Assembly (NCBI RefSeq): GCF_048128805.1
Contig: NC_136000.1
Span: 11,868,354 to 11,932,353, forward strand
DNA length: 64,000 nucleotides
Source of the DNA: Centroberyx gerrardi
Lineage: Eukaryota > Chordata > Actinopteri > Beryciformes > Berycidae
Direction: 5' to 3'
The notes beneath the pieces were generated by a model. That model had not been told where the DNA came from. It ran no database searches and worked only from the letters and a program-made list of their open reading frames with translations. This document shows positions 54,801 to 64,000 of this stretch, piece after piece (positions within the stretch are counted from its first letter, which is position 1; every line of letters starts with the position of its first letter). Both the position numbers and the translations under genes were made by a program.

Positions 54801-57800
54801 AGGTAGCCCAGCCACCAGGCGCCCACCCAGCGGGCATCGCCAGGGGTAATAGTCACACTCTCTGGGAAGAGACAAGGAACCCTGTCAGCAGTCTGCAGTC
54901 TAATTTGGCTCCATTTGCCTTTGTTTCCTATGGCTATATGTTGATTTACGTTCTACTTCTATTCATTTCTAAGGGCAGCAAATACACTGGTGGCGAACTT
55001 TTTGGGCAATGTTCAAAGGCAACATTGCCTAAGGAGATCTCTCAAGACTTTTTGCTGCCCAAATAAATTCTATCATGTAATTTATCCTGTCGCACTTCAA
55101 TCCCTGTTGGCAGGTGTGTTGTCCTGTCATGTTGCCCAAAAACCTTTGTAGCTTTAACTCTTTCTATCATTTACAACACCAAAGATCCAAATGCAACTCT
55201 CCACAGGTGAGTGTGAGTGCATTGCCTTGGTGTGGAGAAAATTAATGAGGTTCCATAATAACAACTCACCCAGCTGTACACAGTTTACAGACAGATGACA
55301 GTTGCCTGAACCCACTCACCCATGTCCACATAGCCAATGTCCACATAGATCTTGGCACACAGCGACCCCAGTAAGTACCCAAAGACAGGGCCAATAATAG
55401 ATATGGTTTGGACACAACCTGTAATATTGGAACAGAGAAAAGAACATTCATTTAGCCCCATTTAATACCTATCACAGTTGGGGTTAATTCATTTTCATTT
55501 CAATAATTTCATCATGAAAAAAGCAATTGCAATTCATTTGCTTTTCATTATGAGAGCTTTCGTTATCCATACATTCAATTTAAATCTGTGTTTTTTCTTT
55601 TTATTATTATTATTATTATTGTTTTTTTTTTTTAAAGCATTTGTTTATTGGGATTTTTGATGAAAATTAAATCAAGGATACAATGTAAAAGTTAACATAC
55701 AATGCAGACTTTTATTATTATTTTAATGAGAACCTGTATGTAATGTATATTGTGGCAGGAGGGGACGCCGTCAAGTTTTGGTCAGGAGGCAGAGAAGGCA
55801 GGCATGGCCCAACAGCGCTACTTAGTCCCAATTAACCTTCCCTATATCCTGTATACCTGCTGATTAATACCCAAATACTACACTATAAGGCTGAAATACT
55901 TACTGACTTATACTACTATTAATATGCAAAACTCCAGCTCTGATTAGTACAATGTTTGATACTTGACCCACCATTGTATTATTGCACTGTTTTGCTTTGC
56001 ATTCTCTAATTTTGACTCCAATAAAACCCCAATAAGTTAAGCATTTCACTGTGCACTTGTGTAAGGTGGAATGATGCTGAAGTTGAATTTAATTGACTGT
56101 TGAACTATGCCCTAAAAGGGAAAAATAATTAGCAGAAGCACCAGTGGTGCGCATATTGTTAATGTTTCAGGAACAACAGCCGTTATCTCGGTAATAAGTA
56201 ATGGTGTCCGAATAAATAATAAACGATAAATTATTTCCTAATTGCTTAGATACAAAAACACTCTCATGCCAAATATTTAATTTGAAAGAAAATCCACTTC
56301 CTGAACTGATTGCATTGAAAATGAAGTGACCTCAACCCTGGTGCCCATAGTCCCAAGGTGCTGACACAGACAGTGAGTGAGGTGCATTACCAATATAGAG
56401 AGCAGCATTCTCAGATCGTGCATAATCGTCTATATAGGAGATTCCCAAAGGCTGTACCGGAGTCTCTCCAATCCCACGCAGGATGTTCCCCAGAAACACA
56501 TAGATCCACATGGAGACACTGGACTCTCGCTCACAGCCTACAGTGGAACATAGGAAAAACAATGTGAGCATTTACAATTTTGAGCCTCAGAAACGGACAT
56601 AAACTTCCCTTTTGACTTGTTGTGCCCCAAATATCACCGCAAACTTATTCCATGCATTTCTATCCTTCTCAGTACGATGTCATGGTATTTTGATCCACTG
56701 AACAGTTGAATTCTTACGGCTGCAAACTACTGTATCCCATACTACATGAATTCACACAGTGATAGAATGTTTTTTATATAGAGAGAGTGATATATATAGT
56801 CTACTATAGTACGCCCTGCATTGCCCCCTTGACTAAATGCGAGGTCCTGTTCTCCCTGTAAATGTGTATCAATATGTGCTGTGTAAGAAGTAAAGCTGTC
56901 TCTGATTCTGATGTAAGACACACACCAAGCAAGACCTAGTACAAATACTAGTTGGAAATAATTCTTATTATTAGTTTGAAAATCCATAGAGAGCCAGCTG
57001 GTTTCGGTGTACCACATGGACCATTCCAATAGTGTCAAGTAAGTCACAGACAAGTGTACTAAACTGACTCAAATACATTGGTCTAAATTTTCTGGCGGTC
57101 TTGGCAATGTCTTTTGATGCAAAACCCACCCGTTTGGCATCCAAGAAAAAACAGAAAAAGTACTGGTACATGGTCTTTACTCAACATGACAAATTGTGAA
57201 TGAAGAAATATGCTGCCATGTATTTTCTTGACTAGGCTCAGCGTTGATGCTACTCCATGTCTTACCTCCAGAGGGCAGTATAGAGGGCCTGTCACCTGCC
57301 CTGGTGGACTCAGGTGAGCTTGCTGGACATGGAGAAAGGTTATTTGTTGAATTCACTGAAGATCTAACTGATGTTTCGAACTTATAGCTGCGTACAAAAT
57401 ACCAATGTGACTGTTAAACAAGGGAAGGGAGAAAGCATCAGGTGTCATTAGATACACACAATGTGAGCCACAAATAACAAACACTAATCAACAAAGTGCA
57501 AGAAATATTGGCATTACATTTACAGTACTGAGGATTTCAAAACAAATAAGTCAACAGATACAATTTGTGAATTTCAATGCAGAAATATAGACCTGAAAAC
57601 ATTTTGCCTACCGGCCAATAATAAAATGTGGCATGGCAATCAAGAAGGTCCCAAAAGACATCAAGACACATCCAATCGCTATGATCTTGGGTCGGTGGAG
57701 CTTGGCACCAAAATAGCTCACAAAGGCAATCACCAACAAATTCCCTACAGGGTTAGGATGATCAGAAGAGGGGATGGGGAGGACATAAAGACACAAAGTA

Positions 57801-59257
57801 TGAGAGCTCCAGTGGAGAACATCTCAAATTTCATACAGGTACATGAGAAAAACAATATCGACCATCTGAAAAGGCCTAAGTATGATCAACTGAATCATAT
57901 GTGTGGACACATATGATCTCTTATAATCCCTGCTTCTGATCTGCTGTTGCCTATGGAAACAGCACCATAGAAGCATCTGTCTGTGTGGTGAGCTGTATTG
58001 TACTCATCAGGCTGACAAGCAGGATGATGGCTATCTTAAAGAGCTATTCATATAGGGAAGGATATTCTTTACCCTCAGACCAAAGTGGTATTGTGATGCA
58101 GGCTGAAGCACAGGCCATGCATACGCTTTGCTTTGAACTAGACCTCAGGGACGTATTGGTAATCAGAGCTGTCAGAACGGTGGTGGTTATACAGGGGTCC
58201 AGCACCTTAAGGCCCTCGTGAAGGAGCTCCTTCAGAAAATGTATTTCATTTTAGAATTGTGCGTGGGCCATCTAGGAGCCTTTTTTTTAAGAATATGTTT
58301 TGGGCATTTTTGCCTTTAACTGATAGCTGACAGTGGAGATAGACAGGAAAGACTGGCAGAAAGAGAGGGGATGTGACAAAGGTCCCAGGCCGGATTCAAA
58401 CCCAAGACATCGCAGTTGCATGGTATGTGCCACTGTGACCACTAAGCCACCAGGACACCCCCTATCTAGGAACCTTTAAATATTAACGACAATATTAATT
58501 CTGGACTTCTAGACAAGACACGATTAAATATGACATCTTCCCCCTCCACATGCTCTCCAGTGTATCCTGAAACTCCCGCACTATCCACCCCACATCTCCC
58601 GCAACGTACCCATAAATTCAAACACAAACACGCACGCAATCTCTGACCGAACAAGGGCATATGCCTGTAATCACACATAAATCACCATAAAGATCATCAA
58701 ATGGGTACATGACTTCACTCAGGGCCTGATAACTCGTCTTGAAAAAAGCCAGTTAAGTGTAAACAATATTTATCTGAGGTACCATGGTACCACATACGCT
58801 TATCTTCATTCAGTGTCCTCCACCTCCACCACACAAAACACATTACAAAATCCCCATTTTCCACGCCTCCATAGCTTCAAAGGATTTTTTGCTCATTAAG
58901 AGTCAATTAGGAATGTGACCGAAATGTCACAGTGACTATTTAAAACTCAAAGGGGATGCAGTATAATGCATAGGATAGTGTTATGCCCACTGACATGCTG
59001 AGGGTTTATTCTTAGCTTACTTGCATTAGCATCTAAATGCCTCAAAATATGGACATGAATAGCCAGAGTAAATAGAGGGACACACACACACACATAGAGA
59101 AATTGAGAAACTCACCTATTTCGAAGCTCCCATCTATGATGCCGATTAGATAACTTGGAATGTCAAATCGCCTCTCTAGTTGTGTGATTGTGCTCTTCAT
59201 GTAGCTGCCAGAGAGCGCCTTGGCAAAGTAGGCAAAAGACAAAGCTGCAAGGAACAT
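49473..59257 (-). CDS. slco1c1: solute carrier organic anion transporter 1C1-like (OATP1C1), thirteen exons, first coding exon not found
   Basis: In 5'-3' order the exons are 59257-59116, 57744-57612, 57387-57266, 56537-56391, 55418-55320, 54861-54613, 54077-53913, 53272-53077, 52468-52303, 51446-51262, 51002-50938, 50543-50426 and 49698-49473. Every junction has AG/GT boundaries and matching phase, giving 670 codons plus TGA; human OATP1C1 is 712 residues. Hallmarks are [14 protein letters not shown] near residues 21-34, the OATP signature [11 protein letters not shown] (223-233), a Kazal-like extracellular loop with eleven cysteines (404-504), and sequons at N104, N108, N490 and N591. The C terminus ETRL resembles the ETQL PDZ-type end of OATP1C1. 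The known role is sodium-independent uptake of thyroxine and organic anions at the blood-brain barrier plasma membrane. The missing N-terminal exon (about 25-45 residues) lies upstream, above 59257. A fish-specific slco1d-type paralogue is the main alternative. Confidence 0.93.
50698..50805. repeat. fragment of the TTTAAAGGACAAT MITE family in slco1c1
   Basis: The end TTTAAAGGACAATAGGTAA matches the left end of the element at 3419. The next part (AAGTCCTGGGTGACAGAGAG) is shared with 59438-59456 (AAGTCCCTGGTTGACAGAAAG), so two slco1c1-locus sites carry related fragments. Confidence 0.45.
51841..51872. repeat. (GT)n microsatellite in slco1c1 intron
   Basis: About 15 GT units within the intron between the exons ending at 52303 and starting at 51446. 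The following A/T-rich stretch to 52070 (ACAAATAAATAAACAAAT) looks like a retroelement tail, but no family can be named. Confidence 0.9.
52303..52468 (-). CDS. slco1c1: slco1c1 exon encoding the first part of the Kazal-like loop
   Basis: The exon encodes residues 419-473, with cysteines at 433, 437, 439, 448, 459 and 463 in the order expected for the Kazal-type fold between helices 9 and 10. The [12 protein letters not shown] core is typical of the family. The following exon (51262-51446) adds cysteines 478, 480, 498 and 504. With C404 at the end of helix 9 the loop has eleven. Confidence 0.92.
52682..53022. mobile_element. hAT-type MITE with intact target duplication
   Basis: The element begins CAGTGGTTCTCAA and ends TTGAGAATCACTG, inverted ends differing at one of 13 positions. 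It is flanked by identical 8-base copies of GTCTAAAC (52674-52681 and 53023-53030), the duplication length of hAT transposons. Its 341-base interior has no transposase. It lies in a slco1c1 intron, 46 bases past the donor of the exon at 53077-53272. CAGTGGTTCTCAA ends are known from hAT-Charlie-type elements. Confidence 0.88.
54613..54861 (-). CDS. slco1c1: slco1c1 exon with the OATP superfamily signature
   Basis: This exon encodes residues 215-297 of the visible protein. It contains [11 protein letters not shown], which fits the published OATP signature pattern D-x-R-W-[IV]-G-A-W-W-x-G. A membrane segment and the FWFLPKSLP block follow, then a hydrophilic intracellular loop of about 50 residues that is the most divergent part of the exon. 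Confidence 0.93.
58285..58462 (-). repeat. tRNA-derived SINE copy, minus orientation, in slco1c1 intron 1
   Basis: On the minus strand TGGCTTAGTGG (58449-58439) is a good box A and GGTTTGAATCC (58402-58392) a good box B, with spacing as in a tRNA gene. The body ends in the GACAGGAAAGACTGGCAGAAAG block and A/T-rich sequence near 58285. It lies between the first two visible slco1c1 exons. Confidence 0.75.
59116..59257 (-). CDS. slco1c1: slco1c1 first visible coding exon (transmembrane helix 1)
   Basis: This exon begins in phase 0 directly after a TCTGTAG acceptor, with ATGTTC. OATP1 genes have an exon boundary at this point, just before the (M/V)FL.AL motif, so the ATG is probably an internal Met and not the true start. 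It encodes helix 1 and the stretch ending in DGSFEIG, with the last glycine split across the junction. Confidence 0.9.
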
Positions 59258-61395
59258 CTACAGAGACACAGGGAGAGAAGACGGGACGGTGTAAAAAGAA
59301 AAGTGTCTCCTTGAAGCTCTTCTCCCCTCCATTTTCATTTCAAAAGAATATACTGACCTTGAAAAAAGGGACAGCTACTCTTAAAAGATTTTTTATAGCA
59401 CAAAACAAAAACTAAACATGGTTATTAGGTAACTGAAGTCCCTGGTTGACAGAAAGATAACTGGACCCAGACACATTATTTTTGAGATATTGACTGCTTC
59501 TGGTAATTAATTTGCTCCAAAACTGATATGTAAAATTTTGGAATAGAACACTTCAAACAAGGAAAAATAGGAAAAGGCAGAGAGGCAAACTCTAAAGGTG
59601 CTGAAGGGAGACTGAAAAGGGAGCATGAGATGGTTGGTAACTAGAACAATAATGAAGTGCGTTGCTGTGACTTTTAATTTGCTTGTGTGTTAGTGCATGT
59701 ATTTCTTTGTGTGTGTGTGTGTGTGTGTGTGCGTGCATGTATGATGGTGCAGGTACACCTTTGTGAGAGTATAGCTGGCAATGTGCTGTGCGAGCCTGGG
59801 CCAGAGGGTGCCGGTGCACTGAGCTCCCTCCTACTTTTTGCTCAACCACCTGTGGACACTGACAGTCGGTAACAAAGGAAGGATTAGAGAAGCCAATCCC
59901 ACCGGGACACAGGCACATCCACAGCACCATACACTGACAGACCGACCGACACGCTGTGTAATTGGAAACAGGTGAGCAGTAGCCATGGCCTGCACTCTTA
60001 GGGCTGAAAATAGCCTGAGGCTGGGCAGAAACACGCACTGCCACCCACCAACACACACGTGCACATACTCTCCATTTCTCTTTCTCTGTTTTCAGTTTTC
60101 AATTTCAATTTATTGAAAGAAAACATACTTTCATACATTCACACCATATTCATTTTGATGGTATTATTATTATTATTTTGAAGACAATATATACAATAAA
60201 CACAATTGCCATATAGTGAATGATAAATGAAATCATGAATGACAGCTGATTGTTAATCTTCTGAACTGAATTTATGTAATATGTCCATTCCACTCTCTCT
60301 CTCTGATCATTGGTTCAGTGAAGGAGGAAATACAAACACATAGGCGATGAGTCAGGCTATCTTTCCGTTAGCTGGAAACCAGCTAACGCATTTTTGGGTC
60401 TCACGTAGCCATAAAAATGGTAGAAAATAATAAAATAATCAAACAATAAAAACAACAGACTATATATGCTGCCGACAATTTCAACACGTTAAATAGATGG
60501 TAAAAGTGTGGATGGGAAATAAATGGATAACATTTGTGTCCTTCTCCCATGTTGAATAAGCTATTAACATGAATAGGTCTGAATATAAGCAATACAAAAA
60601 CATGACAGTGAGAAGCAATAGTGTTGCTGCTGCCAAGGCCAGGGAGGATTGCTGGAAAATTGCAGATAGTGTTCTTCTTATTCTTATCACTGCTCGTGCT
60701 CGTCATTACAGCACAGTGCTCATTCCTCTCATTAATGCAATATTTTGTTGTCACAAAGATTTCTTATTCACAAAGTCGGGCTCATGTTGTCCAGGGCTGT
60801 GGAGATGGAAATGAGTACAGTCTATTACATTAGTCTATTAACATCCCAGGACAGGTCTCTGTTCATGTCTGTGAGAGAGCACAGGACAAAGACTTAAACA
60901 CTAGCAGGCTACATCGCATGATTCATTGCTTTTAAGTGCAATGTGACCTCAGTTAATTGAGGATATGTTCGTGGCAGACTAGATAATGTGATGAATTGAG
61001 GGACAGATGTTTTCTTCAGTAGAACATTTGCCCCTGAACAATCTTGGACAGGCTTTGCCTGACCCAAGAAGAAGAACCAAGAGAGAAATGTCACCAGGCA
61101 ACTGCCAAATTTCATATACAATTATCTAAAGTTAATTCTGCCAGCTGCATACTAAAACAAAATGCATCTTTGTTGATGTCAAAGCTCCTGCATCAAAGTG
61201 GGTCACTGAACAGACAGTTGTATGGCAGCGCATGACATTGCCCCACTGTTTTCTTTTAGGCAGTGTCCAGTTGTCCTGCTCTCTATACTCCTGCATCTCT
61301 TCAAAGTTTCCTCTACACTGATGCAGGACTCTCTCTCTCTGTCTCTCTCTCTCTCTCTCTCTGTTTCTCTCTCTCTCTGTCTCTCTCTCTCTGTT

Positions 61396-61428
<33 letters not shown>

Positions 61429-63952
61429 TTTCACACGCAGAGCTGATCAATCTCCAAGGCCTTCCATTAATCAGCCAAGTCCAAAAAAGGGGGAGCTGCT
61501 AATTTACAAATTGAAAGCAGCTGACAGGCATATAACCCCCACCACCATATGATGTGCTGTGTGATACAATCTGTCAACACTTTAAAACAAAATCTTAAGA
61601 CTATATCTTTAACATAAGTATGTTATTGCAATCATAGCTGATCTGACCTTGATTTTGCTTTACCCAGCTTTTAAGTAATCCGTTTCAATCTACCCCTTTT
61701 ACTGTGATGCATTGGTCTCTCAGTTTCTTACTATTACTTTTGATTTCCTTTTTATATATTTTATTCTATCTTATTTTACTTTATTTTATTTTGTTTACCA
61801 TTCATATTTTTTATCATTACTATTATTATTATTACTGTTAATAGATTCCAATTGTCACCATTATGTTGTATCTCTTTATTGATCTTCTTAATCTTGTCAA
61901 GCAATCAAGAAAGATGCTACATAAATAAAGTTTGATTTGATTTGATACTTTGCTGACTCACTCCTTAAAATAAAAGGTTGTGAGAGTTGTCCAAACCACT
62001 GCTTACAACGCAATGTACGCTAAGCAAGTGACTTACTGTAACCCCACAGAATGCAGCACTCTGTTCTCAGCATGACTGATGTAACTGAGTGTATTCAGGT
62101 ACAGAGAGAATAGACTACTTGAAGTTCAAGCAACAGCCTTGCTGTCTGTCAGCATGCTATGCAAATCAGTACATTTGATTCTGTGCCAATCTCAACAGAG
62201 CAGCCAGTGTGGAGAGGTTATGCTGTCGCTGTAATCTCCATTAATATAAGAAAGTAGAGTGAGAGATGAGAGAACAGGAGATACTGGCCAGAGTGATTAC
62301 AGAATTTGCTGATTTATAAAAGAGCTGTGAGGAGCTAAGAGAGACAAATGGAGCTGCAGCAACCCCCTGGGTGGTCTGTAGCTGATTAATATGTCCCTTG
62401 ATATAAGTGCAGGCTTTGTTCTAATGTCAAGTGCATAATTACCATCCACACCCCAGAATAAGAGGATATACTGCAGGAACACTGATGTGTAAAGGCTCTC
62501 ATATGAGTGCATTAAGAATGTTGACATGGGGATGTTGCAACCTTACGCCATCATTACAGTGAGGGCCTTGCGCCAAATGCCATGAGGAATTTTAGAGGGC
62601 TCTTGGTCATTTTGTTCACCATGGCAAGCTGAACAGAGGCCACTAGACACTTCCTCAAAGGGTCAGGTTAGCAAGGGCAAATATGCAGGATTCCTTTCAG
62701 AAAGGCATGCCCTTTTACTGTTATAACCCTCCTAAATAGTTTAAAATTTTGCACTTAAATCTTTCTCAACCCTCTTTAGGCCTGAGAAGTGATCACCTCA
62801 TGTGAATTCCACTGATTCTATAGATTATACACAAAATACTGAAATACTGCCTAAAGCACTGCAACATTTCTCACTTTTGTTGTACTGCTTCTCGGTGTTG
62901 CAAAGACCTGCAAGAGTCTTGCCGCAATAGAGGTGTAAGTCTGTCTAACATTATTACTCAAATTCTGTTTAGTTCCAATTCAGTCTGCTTGTCGAAATGG
63001 CTAGAAACAGCATGAACAATGACTTTTTGAAAAACTTGATCCAAATCTCAGTGGTCCAATCTCTGTTGGCCAGGAGATGAACATGAGACTAATGGGCAAG
63101 CTTAGTGAAAATAAATGCTAAGTGTTGGAAAAGCTTGTAAACAGGGCCAGAAAATCTACTTAACTTTTGACGTAGAACCTAGAGCTACGGCTAGAGACAA
63201 CTACTTCTTCTGGTAAATTCACAATATTTGCAGGTGGTGTACAATCCTAATCGGAGCTAAACACAAACATGTGCTACTGAGTGTTGCTGTTCACACACAT
63301 TAACAGCACACATATGCTACAGGCAGACAAAAACCCTTTCTCCACATACAAAAGGGTGAATTTTTTTATCAAAAGCACCACACTGAGACGTTCATTGTAG
63401 GATTACCACACATAGAGGAGAACACACATGAACCAAAAGGCAGCGTGACAGGAATTCCTTGTTATAGTTGTTGCTGAACATTGAGTATTTCACTAAGCAG
63501 CTTTTTAATTATAGTCCAATGTGGCTCTTAATCCAATAAAGAGGAACAGAACCTCCATTCTGACCTCTTTCATTGGGGCACAAACACTGTCTAAGGAATT
63601 TCTTGCAGCAATTTAATACGCAGTCCAAAGGTTACAAAGAGCTGCACTCAACACCTTGCATGGTCATCATTACTAGGCCTACATTAACCAGTCACATGCA
63701 GCGTTCTCAACACAAACATTCAATGGGATGCTCAAGGAATCATGGAATTATATTAGCATGCACAGAAGACGTGTAAAGTGGTCATGAAATTCAGCTGGTG
63801 ATCCGTAACGATTTACTTTGATGATAAATGACCTATAGCTGAAGAAATACTGGAACCATGCTACAGCAGAGTCGCCTTAAGCATAGATTTTATAAATATC
63901 CTTCACATACATGCAACACACACATAAGAACATGCAGTCACAAACCCATGCA

Positions 63953-63983
<31 letters not shown>

Positions 63984-64000
63984 ATACGAATGTGATCCCA
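59258..64000. other. upstream of visible slco1c1 exons; first coding exon not located
   Basis: The remaining N-terminal exon of slco1c1 must lie here or beyond the window. No minus-strand frame beginning with ATG and ending at a phase-0 donor with a plausible OATP N terminus was found. The stretch contains a short (GT)n (59708-59731), a (CT)n cluster (61329-61430), and a retroelement-like tail (AAATAAAGTTTGATTTGATT, 61922-61941). Confidence 0.5.
61329..61430. repeat. interrupted (CT)n microsatellite
   Basis: A CT tract broken by several CTGTTT or CTGTCT steps. Confidence 0.9.

Noticed and set aside
59592..60056. 154-codon minus-strand frame upstream of slco1c1
   Set aside because: It contains a (GT)n-derived Thr-His run and does not resemble an OATP N terminus; no donor with the right phase at its end.
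62030..62090. Minus-strand ATG followed by a strong A-GTAAGT donor, considered as first slco1c1 exon
   Set aside because: It ends in the wrong phase for the acceptor at 59258. It could be a noncoding exon but there is no support.
63408..63476. Minus-strand ATG-initiated 23-codon stretch ending at a GTAATC donor-like site, considered as first slco1c1 exon
   Set aside because: Phase is 0, but the residues show no similarity to OATP1 N termini, and the donor is weak. Too speculative to annotate.

Overview
This is vertebrate nuclear DNA, almost certainly from a ray-finned (teleost) fish. The evidence is three multi-exon or vertebrate-type protein genes, very many dinucleotide and pentanucleotide microsatellites, tRNA-derived SINEs and small DNA transposons of fish type, and no bacterial-style operons. 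Only three protein-coding genes can be supported. Nearly all other open frames are shadows, microsatellite translations or chance ORFs.

Layout. Positions 1-31,500 form a gene-poor region. It holds a decayed LINE reverse transcriptase (about 520-1035), two hammerhead-ribozyme-like motifs (one excellent at 5949-5984 on +, one degenerate at 1141-1177 on -), several small inverted-repeat transposons, SINE fragments and long microsatellites. Positions 31,500-36,920 hold gpr22, an orphan GPCR with an uninterrupted 438-codon frame at 35261-36577, preceded by a clear splice acceptor and candidate 5' noncoding exons. Positions 36,930-43,750 are intergenic. Positions 43,900-46,900 hold bcap29, an ER membrane chaperone/sorting protein, in seven coding exons on +. 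Its 237-residue product ends in a KKXX ER-retrieval signal. Positions 49,473-59,257 hold thirteen exons of an OATP transporter on the - strand, best matched to slco1c1. They join in frame at every junction to give 670 codons plus stop. Only the short N-terminal coding exon was not found.

bcap29 and slco1c1 are convergent, with about 2.8 kb between their stop codons. The three genes do not form a pathway: a heart/brain-type orphan receptor, an ER cargo receptor and a thyroid-hormone/organic-anion transporter. In mammals gpr22 and bcap29 lie together, with COG5 and DUS4L, apart from SLCO1C1, so their linkage here is a genome-rearrangement signal. No cog5 or dus4l exon was recognised.

For a second look I would put first the hammerhead-like motif with a fully intact catalytic core, the absence of any cysteine in the extracellular loop 2 region of gpr22, and a 22-copy pentanucleotide array next to a bcap29 splice acceptor. 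All family assignments come from reading the sequence and from memory of the families; no database search was run.
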